In this document: positions 1 through 12,029 of the stretch, piece after piece
Position numbering within the stretch: position 1 is the stretch's first letter
Layout: each line of letters starts with the position of its first letter
Assembly (NCBI GenBank): GCA_964019695.1
Contig: OZ026526.1
Coordinates: 14,050,754 to 14,114,753, forward strand
DNA from: Loripinus fragilis
Lineage: Eukaryota; Mollusca; Bivalvia; Lucinida; Lucinidae
Direction: 5' to 3'
Length of the DNA: 64,000 bases
Translations under genes and position numbers: made by a program
Notes under the pieces: generated by a model
What the model saw: the letters and a program-made list of their open reading frames with translations, nothing else
Database searches by the model: none
Told to the model about the DNA's origin: nothing

Positions 1-430
1 GAGCGTATGTGGATCAGCCCCAAGAGGATGTGTGGAGGTGCACTTTCAATTTTTCTTTCTACAAAGATCTATGGGCTCGACCCTAGCATCTACTGTTTAC
101 CATAAAAATATCAGCCATATGAGGCATACCAAAAATACTTGAAATTTTAGTATCCCCAAAATATTCACATTCTGTATATTGACCTTTAAAAGAGACCATA
201 AAATACTTAGAAATCACCCCCCCCCCCACCCACACCCTTCAATAGTCAAATTTAGTAATGATCCCAAAAGAATATCCACAAAATTTCCATACCCCAAAAA
301 TATTCATTTTCTGACCCCCCCCCCCCACCAACAAACAAAAAATGTCACAAATTCAAATTTTTGAACCCCAAAAAATAGACCATAAAATATCAGTGCACCC
401 CCCCCCCCCTCCCACAGGGGATCAACTATA
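1..430. repeat. C-rich low-complexity repeat
   Basis: Loosely repeated units alternate a segment like ATCCCAAAATATTCAC with long runs of C (near 219, 316 and 399). There is no credible coding frame. The small frame over it is rich in Pro/His only because of the C runs. Confidence 0.6.
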
Positions 431-1133
431 GTGCGTGCTTGTAGTGAAGTAGCAGTTTGAAGTTGCTCTGCCTTGTTCGAGGTCCTTTTTCACATTCTAA
501 AATCTTGATATCAACAAGTCAACAAGTTCTAAATCGTGCCCTAAGTCTTCAGAAATAGTTACAGAGAGTCGCTTCAGAAGCTGAGATGATAGTTCCGTTA
601 AAATTGGGATAGACTTTTTTGAAAATGAAAGGCACGTATATGATTTTACTTTATATAACATCTAAACACTACCCAGCCTGCATTCCATCTCGGACCACCA
701 TCAGCCCACCAGCGAAACGCCATTCACATGGCGTTTCGCTGGCGAGCCAATAGTGGTCTGCTTGTATATGCCTACTGGGTAAGAGCTAATCACAATTGAA
801 ACATTAATATTTTTAAGAAGTCTTTAAATACTTATACGATTTGAATGTTGGTGGCCAAGCCTTGCTTCTTGCTGTTTTTGTTTGCTGCACTACGTGTACA
901 CTGTACACATCGCATTATGGCTTGGAATTGACTGGCTCTATAGTCCTAAAGCAATTATATATCAGAAAAAAGTCTTTATGTTCTATTCAAGTACTCTTGC
1001 TAAAGCTGTACCTCCTGTTAATCATCTGTGTTTTTTTTGTGTTTTTTTTAAATATGGCTATCAGAAGTTACAGTTTTAAGATCCGTTATATTGATGCGTA
1101 TTTGAAACGAATATAAAGATTTGTTCTGATATA

Positions 1134-2025
1134 CGAGGGACATTTGGAAAGTTCTTAGCATGGCCTCATAACACCATGATGCGTTGATAAAATTCTTTCA
1201 AATAATACATTTTTGGAAACTAGAATTCAACGGCTAATTGATGGTTTATTTTTTGTCGAAAAAAGGGCTCTACCCCTACTTTTCAAGAAGTGGGTGGGGT
1301 AATTTTACCCCTCACATTTTGTCGATTGCATAAGAACTTCTCATGGTATCGCGTTAACTATCACAAAAATGATTGATTTCTACTCTCAAGGAGTTTTTTT
1401 GTTTGCCACCGTTTTCAATTGAAATGAACATGATCGTCAACTGATAGCTAAACTTACCGTCTGCTCCATCGGAAGATTATGAGTTATCTTTCCTTTGTTC
1501 TGGTTTACAAAATGTCTTTTGGTTTAAATACAAAGAGCATAAAGTGTGCTCGATAAAAATACCAACGCACGGCATTTTTAAACTACTGTCGGTTATATAT
1601 TTTCAAAATATGTTCATTGTGACATGCGATTTTTAGTCGAAAAAATCAGTGCATTTCTTTGCTTTCTAGACGGTTTTGGTTATGCTGTTCGGGTATTTAG
1701 TTATTAGAAATATCCAACTCAGTCATCAATTGCATAATAGCTGTTCCAGAGTGTGGCCTACGAAATGGTACCAAATTATCTAATTTCATGAACTATTGTT
1801 AATGTTCTGCACACTTTTCAAAAGGTAAAATGTTATATTTTTCACCGAAATTTTGCGTTTTCCAGTATACAAACTGTACATGTATTCACAATAATATTTT
1901 TCGCGCCTGCAATAAAACATCCTCGAGACATTTGTGCCAGAGGCAAAATAGCACTTTAAAATGATACCAAACATGATAGGGTTTGTAATAAAAGATCATG
2001 CTAAGAACTTTCCAAATGCCCCTAG
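1134..2025. mobile_element. Mariner-like non-autonomous element
   Basis: Inverted ends of about 27 bp face each other: the left end reads CGAGGGACATTTGGAAAG and continues TTCTTAGCATG, and the right end is its near-perfect complement. Both ends are flanked by TA (1132-1133 and 2026-2027), the usual Tc1/mariner target duplication. The interior of about 840 bp has no transposase frame that I can recognise, so it looks like a deletion derivative or MITE. Family assignment rests on end style and TA only. Confidence 0.7.
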
Positions 2026-2237
2026 TATCAATGTTTCAGGACTGAAGCCAGTCTAGGTTAGCAACTACTTGTCAAAGTAAGCTCACCAAAGTAAACCCCA
2101 TATCTGCACCGTCAAAGTAAGCTCGTCAAATGAAAATTATCAGCCCCATCTATCTGCATCCACACTTAACCCGTAAAACACCATCCTCGGTAACCAAGGC
2201 GTAACCCATTCCAATACACTACATTCATAATTGCTGA

Positions 2238-2287
2238 ATGAAGAGAAACAGAATGCATTATACCTGGTTTACCGAGGGTGGTAAAAC
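2238..2287 (+). CDS. Possible first coding exon of the receptor gene
   Basis: An ATG at 2238 opens a short basic stretch (MKRNRMHYTW...) that meets a donor GTAAGA at 2288. Joined to an acceptor at 2377 (exon from 2378), or from an alternative donor at 2281 to the acceptor at 2367, it stays in frame with the hydrophobic segment of the next exon. It would thus supply the Met of a signal peptide or signal anchor. The intron would be only about 80-90 bp, which is short. The ATG at 2406 inside the next exon is the competing start. Confidence 0.3.
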
Positions 2288-2367
2288 GTAAGAATTTCTA
2301 ATTTTAAATGCAAACCAATAACTTTGGTTTAAAACGATTCTAATAAGTGACATTTTGCTCTTTGCAG

Positions 2368-2982
2368 GTAATTGCAGCGAGATATTGGTAACTCTGGCGA
2401 CAATCATGTTGATATTACCTTTTGAACTCGTCTGGAGTAACCACCCCATACAGCAAACAAAGATAGAAACATCGTCTCCCACAATGCAGACGCCACTCTC
2501 GCACTCATTGAATACGCCATTGTCGTACACAATGCAGACTCCACAGTCACTACTGTCGCGTGGAAAGTCAACGACTCAGTCACACACAGTGCCAACTACG
2601 CAGGGTTTTTATAAAAAGCCAAATTCGGGATTTCTCAAGAGGTACTTTGTTTCAAATTCTCACAGAAACAAGATGGATGAATCGCTAATGGAGGAACACT
2701 TAGACTACAGAGCAGAAGGACTTGTACTACAGAAATCCACCTGTTCAACGATCACTTCGAACATGGAAACAGCCTTACAACCAGTCAGCGATTCTATCAA
2801 CCAAACAATAAAACTTCCAAGAACACCATTGAATAGACATATTGCAAACAGGGCGGACAAATGGCAGTTTATTGATGAAGAGAATCCACACCGTCTTTTT
2901 AGCACTTGGATGATGTCTGGTATCGCTAACTTACATGACAAGAAGAAGAAGCGCAAATGGGATCAATGGCATTCTAAAACAG
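2368..2982 (+). CDS. Receptor gene exon: signal segment and Ser/Thr-rich stalk
   Basis: The exon follows acceptor CTCTTTGCAG and ends at donor AG/GTATCA (2983), leaving one base of a codon. The frame opens with a hydrophobic run (EILVTLATIMLILPFELVWS) fitting a signal peptide. A Thr/Ser/Gln-rich stalk with imperfect repeats of TMQTPLSHSLNTPLS type follows, the kind of sequence that carries O-glycans. The remainder is polar and ends in a Lys cluster (KKKKRK) near 2940-2955. Its one-base phase fits the acceptor at 5960 exactly (g + at gives Asp), the main reason for joining it to the receptor exon. Intermediate exons cannot be excluded. The stalk resembles no family I can name. Confidence 0.6.
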
Positions 2983-3115
2983 GTATCATTTTGCCCACTG
3001 TTTATTTTTTTTTCCAGTATAGTAAACCCTGCAATTCTTATTCTATCATGCAACATGGCAAAACTTTCTTTTACAATAAAAATTGGATGAAAACATTTGA
3101 CAAAAATTTTGCCCT

Positions 3116-3362
3116 TAACCCTTAAAGCGCAAAGAAAAAAATGCATCTGAAAATGTCGTCTGCTGAAGTCGTCTGCTGCAAATAATTGCCTAACATTACT
3201 GACAAATTAAGTATAGAAGCAAACAGCTTGGACCCAGAACAGACTGCTCCAATAGGAGCAGTCTGATCTGGGTCCACACTGTTTGCCATAGAGGCTTCTT
3301 AAACATTTCAGCAGACGAGAAAAGCAGACGACTTTTGTTGTGTTTGGCGCTTTAAGGGTTAA
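3116..3362. mobile_element. P2 foldback MITE, complete copy
   Basis: The ends TTAACCCTTAAAGCGC and GCGCTTTAAGGGTTAA are inverted. The centre is a hairpin of CAGACTGCTCC/GGAGCAGTCTG flanked by near-palindromic arms. It lies in the presumed receptor intron. Other copies of this form occur at 12179, 25021, 32913 and 54061. Confidence 0.85.
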
Positions 3363-5842
3363 TGTATTTATTCCACACATATCATGATTTCAACGAATAT
3401 GCACTAATTGAAAAGAATGTGTAGGTCAATCGTAATCAGTATATGAAGCTTAGAACTGGCTCTTTGGCAAATATGTCAGCAAGAATATGATTTCGAAACC
3501 AATTGTCTTTTCAGAAAAGGTTTTGTCCAGCATTTGACACGGACATTTTCTGAAAGAATTGCTTCCAGATGGCTGAATACCATCGAGGGATCGTAAAGAA
3601 ATTCCAAATATTTGCCATACTTTTTTTTAGATTTTGGTTACATGGGTTTTATGGCTATCAATCAGATATAGAGAATAGAGGGCTCAGAACATTCATATTT
3701 GGAGAGATAGGTGAGACGACAAAACATTATCTCAAGTTCGTAATCCCAGCTACTCAGCTACAACAGTCATAATTCGAAGCAGACCCATTGTTTTTGTACT
3801 AATGGATCTCTCAGACTGCGTTGTCTCAATAATCAGAGAGCAAGTGATGCCACAATCACAAACAACAGACCAACCAACAGCCTCAACACCACGAAGAAGA
3901 GACGTATAACACTAAAAGACACACGACAGCAAGAAAACAATTACATTTATTAATTTATTTTATACTCAGCAGTGAAACAAATGCATATCCAAAAAAAGTG
4001 ATATCAATCATCAGCCTGTATTTTCACTGTAGCATTTTTGGATTACCTCTGACTTTTCCATTCACTTAATTTTTAAATTAGTGAACGAAAACATCAAGTG
4101 TGGGTATGCATTTTCTAAGTTAGAACTTGAAGAATAGTTTGATACCAAAATTATTTGGATTGGCTAAAAGTTTACATTTTTGCATTTTCAGCACCTCCTT
4201 ATTCAGTGGTGAGTGCATGTAGCTTATAAAAAGTATAAAATAAAAAGAAAATTACCTTTTTTGGTAAATACCAAATATATTTCACATCGTGAGTTTAAAA
4301 CATCATAATTTTCACTCGTACTGCACACTCGTGAAAATGCTGATGTTTTCAACACACTTGATGAAATATATTTGGTATTAACCTCAAAACAGAAAAAATC
4401 CTCTATGTAAAGCAAACAACCATCTCTTCCTCAGTGAGATGATTGCAAAACTACAAAGGACTCTAAGCACTGCATTGCAAAACAAGGACCAAACGCAAAA
4501 ACTTCACGTTCTGTTGATTTAGATAAAAACTATAAAACATACACACTTTAACTTGTTTATCCTTTTCAAAGCCAATTTCAATATAAAACGGTCCTCCTTA
4601 TTAGAGAAAAAAAGCAATTGACTAGAATTTGAAATATGCAACAATGACAAAATAAAATTTATGAAATGCTACTATTTTAACTTGCAAATCTTTTTCAAAA
4701 ATAGTACGTGAGTATGGCCAAACCCAATTTCAGTATAATACGGGCCTCGTTATTAGATAAAAAAGCAATTTACTAGGAAATGAAATACCACAACCACACA
4801 CTGCACACTAACCCATGGCACCGTGGGGAAATGACACAGAACACTATTCATCAGGCACAGACCCACCAATGAAATTTTAGGTCAGTGTCATTATTGAGTC
4901 TACGGCCTGATTGCAAAACTACAAAGGACTCTAAGTACTACATTGCAAAACAAGGACCAAACACAAAACTTCCACGTTCTGTTTATTTAGATAAAATTTA
5001 TGAAACGCCCACATTTTAACTTGCTAATCTAATCGTTTTCAAAGCCAATTTCAGTATAAAACGGTCCTCGTAATAAGAAAAAAAGTGAGTATGACCAGGA
5101 AATACCAAAATCACCCACTGCAGGTTGACCCAAGACACCATGAGGAAGAGACACAGAATGCTAACAGACACAGGTCATCAAGAAGACACGGTGGGCCCAG
5201 CCATAGACAAACATCAGGCACTGAGCCATCGATAAAAAGTTTAGGTCAGTATCGTCATTGAGTCTGAGGTCTGACTTTTGACAAAAGCTCAAACCATCCT
5301 GCACACCTGTGCAATCAGACCGTTCTTTGGAAATAATCATAGCTAAACTTGCCACTTGCGAAATTACAATATTCTAGCTAGTCTCTCTAGCTGAGCAAGT
5401 TGGTTTAAGCATTACCTGGCCGCTAACTCCGAAGACATGTTTTCTCGCTATGAGGCAAATAAACGAAAGGAACATGTAAATAAATAAATAGAAAAAATAA
5501 CAAAATCAGAATTACGGTTGAATAAATTTAATTGGGATGCTTTAAAATGCCAACAAATTAAATGCTAGCATACGCGAAACCTGAAAGTTTTGTCAGGACA
5601 ATTATTTTAGTCATCAAATTATCTAACAGTGGTGGGGGAGAGAGAGGGGTCATACCAGTATTCCTTAGAAAACCCAGCTCATGAAAGAACTAAAAGCAGG
5701 CCATCAGTGACCTACTAGTGAAATGGCATTTCAATGGCGTTTCCCTGGCTGGCCGATGAAAGCCCATCATTGAATTTTGTCTGAGTAGCTTTGTGATTTT
5801 CCAGGGGTCGGGACCAGTATTCCTAAGGTAACCTATAGCTTT
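3363..5842. other. Receptor intron with dispersed degenerate repeats
   Basis: No exon is supported here. Two segments near 4438-4560 and 4908-5060 are diverged copies of one another (both run through GCAAAACTACAAAGGACTCT). Segments near 3815-3910 and 5085-5165 belong to a dispersed family containing ACCATGAGGAAGAGACACAG that recurs near 11290, 11840, 13510 and, inverted, 24000. The stretch 5795-5870 holds two copies of TAGCTTTGTGATTTTCCAGG. Confidence 0.5.
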
Positions 5843-5960
5843 GTGATTTTCCAGGGGGAGTCGGGGAGTCAGGATCCCCAGTCGCCCCCTGCCCCCCTCC
5901 CGACCCCGCCATCTGGATTCGCGCATGGCCAAGATAATGCTTCCAATGTTCTATTTTCAG

Positions 5961-8803
5961 ATACCATTTTTCCAGAAATGGTTCATACAAAAGAGATGCA
6001 GTTCATGTTCATGGGTAGAAATGTGCCTGTTACATACAAATGGTTATGCAGTGAGAATACTTCACTTGAAGGGACAGAACCACGGTGTCACTGTGACTTG
6101 GAATGTATTCTTTTTGGAGACTGTTGTGTCGATGCTTTTGAAATGTCTCTAAATATTAACCATCATAGAGAGTTAGTAGATGCATTGATTGATCCCATAA
6201 CAGTATACACCACAGCTAATCCGTTAAGTTTTGAGTCTTTCTACCTTAGTCTTTATCTTGATTTTAGTGGCTGTCACCAGCTGAAAGTAAACAATACAAA
6301 CATTGCTATAGCGATGATAGACAAATGCCCAGAGAATAACTCTACTGACTTAGGCGAACTTTTAGAACAGAAGTGTCTCAACACATCTGCATGTTTCTTA
6401 AGTACGATACCTGCAACATTTGCATTTTCTAAAACCTGGCAGGTGGTGTTTAGAAATGTTTATTGTGCTCTTTGTCATGGCTTGGAAAAGGACGACATTT
6501 TGCTTTGGGAAGCGTATGAAGAATGCCCAGATAATTTTGACTTGAAAGAAATGAGACACCCAGAAGACATAAAGTTCTCAAGCTGTACAGGCGTATATAG
6601 ACCACAGCCAAACACAGGAAACCTGCGAAAATGTTTCTTGGAGCATGACCTTAAGTCCAAGTGTGAATCTCAAAAAGACATTCCTGAACAGCAAGACGAT
6701 ATCTTAGCATGTCCCAACTATATTGCTCCTGTTATGTTCAACTATGTACCATACAAAAATATTCATTGTGCGTACTGCAACAAGCACGTTGCTACAAAAT
6801 ATGATAAATTTAAAGCAATTTTAGATGTATATGTGGATCCATTTTACCAGTATAATATTGCACCTACTGTGTCCAGCAACCTGAGACCAACTGTAATGCA
6901 GCAAGGTTTAATTCCAACTTGGATATCTGGTGGTGCAATACCAATTCCAAATCAACCTACCATGAAAGTGCTGTTTGACTTTAGCTTCCAAGCTGGATTC
7001 ATGTTCAACATAGATGGAAAATCAGACTCACATGCCGTACAAGGCAAAGCTTGTGGTGACAAAGCATTTTATGATTATATTTCTACCTCTTGTAGGACAA
7101 TTATCTGTCCATTTGGGCGGAATTGGATAGATGGAATGTGTAAATATGAAAGAATTGTATACATTGATGACCCAAGTATATTCCCAACATCAGAGAGGGA
7201 TAATACCTTGCGTCTGTCTATTGTAGCAGAGATGAGAACAAAAACAAATGTAACAGAGCGGCTAGCAGAATCATTTCTTCACAGACTGAGAGAGGTGATC
7301 GAGAAATATAGAAAAGGCACAGAGGACGAAATTGATGACCAACCATTAAAGCTTATGCTTGTTTCTGAAAACCAAAGTGCTGACTCGTCCGATTCTGAGA
7401 ATATGACAGTCATCTCTGAGATACATTTTAAGAAAAGACATGATATTGAATTATATGAGGTAATTCAGTACATTATTAAATTTAGAAAACTGATTTCTAT
7501 TGGAAGAATGAACAAAAGAGTTGATATTATCAGTGTATCTCTTTCGAGCAGAGACTTAGTAGAGGCATATAAATGTATTGACGACAGACACCTAAAGCAT
7601 CTTACAGAGCTTGCATTTGACAAACAAAATAAAACTATATATCTTACTGATACTAATGCAAATACAGCCTTTCGAGCTGAGAATACGAGGTTTACATTCT
7701 CTTTTTCACCAAAATCATCTACACCAAATGTTTTTGATATTTCTATTTGTTCACACCTTCGTTGTCCTCAGATGAAACTCTCAGGTTCAGAATTCACGTT
7801 TAGTAATGGGAGTCCTCAGCTCATTCCAAGTGGTGAACACCTTTCACCAGATCTCTATGAAATAAGAAACAGTAGTGTATATCTATGTATACCTCAACCA
7901 GGTAAACGGTTTATCAACCCATATCCCAAATTCTTGTATAGTTCTCAATTGATACAAAGAATAACATACATTTTGTCACTAACAGCATTAGGACTGACAA
8001 TACTGATTTACATAAAGTCTGCTTCAGTCAGGACATTGCATGGAAAGACACTAGTATCTTTGTCTGCAAGTCTGATAGGTGCACAGGTAATGGGCCTCAT
8101 GCAAAATGAAAGTGGGGATGTATGGTGTAAAATTGTTGCCATTATAATGCACTTCTCTTGGCTTGCAGCCTTTGGGTGGATGAGCATGATTTCGTACGAT
8201 ATGACAAGAACCTTCTTTAGAAGGCAGACCAGAATTACTGATACACATGCCGAGCGGAAACGTTACCTCGCCTATTCTATCATCGGCTGGTTGATCCCAG
8301 GGCTTATTGTTACCACTTGTATCATACTTGATAACGTGGACGTGTCCGAAGTTGTACAGATTGGTTATGGCAAGAATGGATACTGTTTTATTTCAGGTAC
8401 CAGGGCACTTTTCATATTCTTTTCAATACCATTTACAACGTCTGTAATCTTTAACACAACGGCTTTCATTCTCACTGTCTATGGTATATCGACAAAAAGA
8501 AGAACCAATCCGAATTCAAAACGGTCTAACGATCGCCTGTACAGCCTTATATACTTGAAGCTTTCTGTAGTAATGGGTGTAACCTGGCTGTTCGCTATCC
8601 TTGCGTCAATTACAGATGTACCTGTTTTCTGGTACCTGCACCTTGTATTGAATGGACTCCAAGGAGTGTTTGTCTTCACTTCGTTTGCTCTGAGAACAAG
8701 TATTTGGAAAAAGATTAAAATTAAGTTTCCAAAGTTTAAAGCCATCCCGACCAAAGATTCTACTACATTCTACAGCATTTCAGGTTCACCAAAATTTCGT
8801 TGA
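5961..8803 (+). CDS. Adhesion/secretin-like 7TM receptor with somatomedin-B-like domain (main exon)
   Basis: This long exon encodes about 946 residues of a cell-surface receptor of the family B2 (adhesion or Methuselah-like) type. It starts after a good acceptor (TTCTATTTTCAG, 5949-5960) in the phase left by the exon ending at 2982. A somatomedin-B-like cluster lies at about 6040-6145 (CHCDLECILFGDCCVDAF, the CxC...C...GDCCxD pattern). A Cys-rich ectodomain with many Asn-X-Ser/Thr sites follows to about 7940. Seven hydrophobic segments lie near 7950-8010, 8050-8105, 8123-8203, 8265-8330, 8405-8490, 8560-8617 and 8623-8692. Class hallmarks include the paired Cys of segment 3 (WCKI) and loop 2 (GYCFI), MGVTWLF in segment 6 and LNGLQGVFVF in segment 7. 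I see no clear GPS autoproteolysis triad (HL-S/T) before segment 1, so cleavage is doubtful. The cytoplasmic tail is short, about 35 residues. Ligand and G-protein are unknown. The class call is firm; subfamily is not. Confidence 0.88.
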
Positions 8804-8865
8804 TGACTGGCTGAACTGTCGTTTGCAGTGTCATGCACAGGTTTAGATATGCAAAAAATTTCAGC

Positions 8866-9030
8866 GTCAAATTGTAAATATTTTCTTACCCATCAATTTT
8901 AACATATGTTTTGGGTGCTCAAAAGAACCGTCTAAATGAGACGGTTCTTTTGAGTACCCACAACATATGTTTTGGTTGAGAAATAAGAAAATCAAATTTC
9001 CGTTAGCACTCTTAACTAAAGTCCTGGGAC
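8866..9030. mobile_element. P1 palindromic MITE
   Basis: The core is a near-perfect palindrome (CTCAAAAGAACCGTCT and its complement, 8919-8957), flanked by inverted ACATATGTTTTGG and then arms TTTTCTTACCCATCA and TTGAGAAATAAGAAAA. It sits about 65 bp after the receptor stop codon, so it may be part of the 3' UTR. Confidence 0.85.
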
Positions 9031-9096
9031 TCATATAAACGAAGCTGTATTGTACGAAAAACTCATTACTATTTGTAGACTTGGAATCTTCTTAAA

Positions 9097-9613
9097 GTAA
9101 GAAAGAGAGCGAAGATCAGGAATCGATACAATCAAGCACCACACCTGACCCAGGATACCAACTGGAAAGTTCATAATTAGACATTACAAACGAGAGCTAA
9201 GAGGTCAGCCCTTTTCCAGCAGTTGACCACAAGGCATTAATAAACATGAAAGCATAACAAAAACAAGACAGAAATAACATAACTGATCCACAAAAGAAGC
9301 ACCGCCTTGGACCGGTCAGTAAAAATATTTTACTGGAGGGCTTAACACCCTAAAGCCCTCCAGTAAAATATTTTACTGGCCGTTCCAAGGCGGTACTTCT
9401 TTTGTGGATCATTCATGTTATTTCTGTCGTGTGTTTATTATGCTTTTGTGCACATCTGTTTATTGTTGCCTTGTGGTCACCTGCTGGGAAAGGGCTGACC
9501 TCTTGGCTTTCTTTTATGATGTCTAATTGTGAGTTTGTTACTTTTCTATTGGTATCTTGGGTCAGGTGTGGTGTTTGATTGTATCGATTTCCTGATCTTT
9601 GCCCTCTTTCTTA
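9097..9613. repeat. Large foldback element with arms of about 240 bp
   Basis: The left arm begins GTAAGAAAGAGAGCGAAGAT and the right arm ends with its complement. Pairing continues through CACCACACCTGACCCA, GAGGTCAGCCCTTTTCC, a TGGATCCACAAAAGAAG-type segment and CAGTAAAATATTTTACTGG. The centre is near 9345. The outer 58 or so bases recur alone at about 10620-10678 in the right-arm orientation. Confidence 0.8.
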
Positions 9614-9821
9614 CCTCACCCCTCGACCTCATTTGAATTGATGCCATCGGTTCTGGTGCGGGTCTCAACCACGTCTTTAAACTAATATATCTAACAAACC
9701 ATACCTTCTGTTGAGCCACAGCTTACCCACATGTTTTGAACTCTAGTACAGTCTTAGAATTTACTTTATCCGATCAGACGGTAATCTGTTCCATACTGGG
9801 ACAGTTCTCAATGCAAAATAT

Positions 9822-11096
9822 TTAATTCTGATAGACTTTGCTCGGTACCCCGTGTCGCAGACTGATCATTTGGGGAAGTGAGCTTAAATCATGGCTGGCG
9901 GCCAGGCCATGATTTGACCCCCCCCCCCCGAAATTTGAGCAAGGATTAGTAAACTTGTAGGGCTTGAAGGAACAGAACCCATTGTTAAAATCCAGACAGT
10001 GGGCCTTTGACCAATGTGATGGTTCCGGTTGTAATGTATACACGTTTGCAGTTATGACACTCAGCCAAAGATATAGTACATATATTGGTATATTTTCAAA
10101 TTTTTGCCCTTCAGGAATATTGGGTTCTGGCGGAAAGCAGAATACCGCTTAAGCCGGTGCTAGGGGCGTGAGAATTGTTGCACTTTCTATTAGTTCTCAT
10201 GAACAGACTCAATAAAACCGAGTCTGCTGTTTTCTTATATTGTAGGTTCTCTCTATTTCTGAGGGATCCATTTTTTCAAGAATATTTATCGATATTGAGC
10301 TTGGCCCAAGATTGTACATTAGAGGGCTGCCTTACACGGAATTGCTCGTCAGACGTTCGCCATGACAGGGAAAATGAATGGGCAACTGCTTCACTGATAA
10401 TGCTCATATAATGCAGGATTTCTTGCATTTTACATGGGGATTTTTTAGGTAAATAGATGCAAAAATGAGAAATGCATCCATTCACTGGTCGATCGTTGTG
10501 ACTTTTTCTTTAACTATATGGGGTCTGGTTTCGACTTGGCCCTTGTCTGTTATATGAAGGATCCCACCAGAACAGAAGCCTTGAAGCTCTGCGTTGCACT
10601 ACGTTGCCCTTCAGTAGCAAATTGGGTCAGGTGTGGTACATGATTGTATTGATTCCCGATCTTTGTCGTCTTTCTTACTTATATATTCATGTGCCCAAAT
10701 CTTTTGACATGTCTGATTTGGGACATGGGAAGATACGTCATCACTGCCTAAGCGCAAAGTCTCCTACCCACCTGGAAATGATGTTCGCTGTGGGTCCAGA
10801 AGTGTGTTTGGGAAGGTTTTAGAAGGTCCCAGTCAGATTGGGCCATGATTTTATCGAAATCGATAAATTCTTTGAGGGAGGGTGTGACTTGTGCTTTTTG
10901 TCTAACATTACCATCCGACCGGCTACTCATTCTCAAGTCCGGTACCCCACCACTGCCTGAAGCAAGCTGTACCACTTCCACCGCTTCGGAGCTGGAACGG
11001 AGCCCTTTTTTTTTACTTTGCTTGCTCTCCTTCGATGACGCTAGCTTGTCCATCAGTCCTTCTCTGGCGTTTCTTTTGGTTAGGCATCTTGTTTAA
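9822..11096 (-). pseudogene. Decayed DIRS-like retroelement, gag-like region
   Basis: Three minus-strand frames read in order along one broken gene. The frame at 11053-10748 (begins MDKLASSKES) is Lys/Ser-rich and contains PSLKEFIDFDKIMAQSDWDL. The frame at 10485-10276 contains SWRTSDEQFRVRQPSNVQSW. The frame at 10043-9822 contains CLDFNNGFCSFKPY followed by C and H residues. The pattern W..xDEQFR.R....W followed by a C-x-(D/F)-N-x-G-x-C zinc-finger-like segment is, as I remember it, typical of the gag-like protein of molluscan DIRS/tyrosine-recombinase retroelements. An A-run near 11003-11015 probably carries a frameshift, because an upstream frame (MPNQKKRQRR...) stops there. No reverse transcriptase or recombinase remains in the window. 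Identification is by memory of motifs. Confidence 0.5.
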
Positions 11097-11099
11097 AGG

Positions 11100-12029
11100 T
11101 CGATTATGATAGAGATACATGTAATTGGAAACTTTTATCATCAAGCGACAGAACTCGTGGTTTATTCAGTTTTGTGATTTATTCAGTTTTAAGTGGTGTC
11201 TCTCAACATCGGAATAAGCACATGCATGATTTTCATAACATTGACGATATCCTTTGCTCACTGATTTATGAAAACACGAGTGAGCATTACCACGAAATGC
11301 CTCAATCACAGAGGACAGACCAACTCTAGGCACCCCAGGAAAAGACAACAGAACACAGAAAGAATAACACGTAAAAGAAAAGAATATAATTAAACTATAG
11401 AATCACTCTCTCTTCCTCGGTGAGATTATTGCAAACTAGATAAGATACAAGAACTATAAAACAAGAAACAAACACAAAATCATCTTCGCAAGCCCTCTTC
11501 GTTTCATGCGCAAACGCAAGTACGAAACCAAGGGGACTTTGTACCTTTGGCTTACGAAGATTACACAAAACATATGCTCTTCTGTGTTGCGCTCCTTAAT
11601 CATTTGTTATTTTTCAAAGTATATTTGTTGTAATAAACCATGGGACTAAATATACAACAAGAAAACATTCACATACCCTAATCACTATACTAACTTTAAT
11701 GCACCATTGATATTGTTACGTTTTGATCATGTTCAAAATTAAAGTATAGCAGCAGGCTACTGCGTGTTTTTTCTTAGTTTAGTTTTTATATTATATTTTT
11801 ATCAGATCATAAATTGCTATCTGGCAGCTTGCAGGGTAGCAAAAAGTAAGTGAGTATGACGAGGAAATGCCACCATCACATACTACAGACCAAACCATGG
11901 CACCGTGAGGAAGAGTTAAAAAATGACAATATCTACATGGCATTAAGAACACAACAAAAGTAAAGCAACTATAGCTCTCTTCTCTAGCGACCGATGATAG
12001 TAAAACTATAGTATTGTAGGACTTTTTGG
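11100..12029. other. Intergenic, dispersed repeat only
   Basis: Degenerate copies of the ACCATGAGGAAGAG-containing repeat are visible at about 11285-11350 and 11845-11915. I see no splice-bounded coding frame. Confidence 0.4.

Noticed and set aside
841..1116. 91-residue frame on the + strand
   Set aside because: Low-complexity hydrophobic frame in AT-rich sequence without splice or homology support.
3500..3600. Possible exon after TGTCTTTTCAG near 3515
   Set aside because: In the phase left by the exon ending at 2982 it meets a stop after seven codons.
5843..5960. Extension of the receptor frame to an ATG at 5843
   Set aside because: The sequence is C/G-rich, repeats upstream non-coding sequence, and gives an unlikely Pro-rich start without a signal peptide. 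The acceptor at 5960 fits the phase of the exon ending at 2982.
8900..8960. Hairpin as a transcription terminator
   Set aside because: Hairpin terminators are a bacterial feature; this is one of many P1 copies.
10748..11053. Minus-strand frame as a host gene
   Set aside because: It is followed by other broken frames with retroelement gag-like motifs and an upstream frameshift, so a decayed retroelement fits better.
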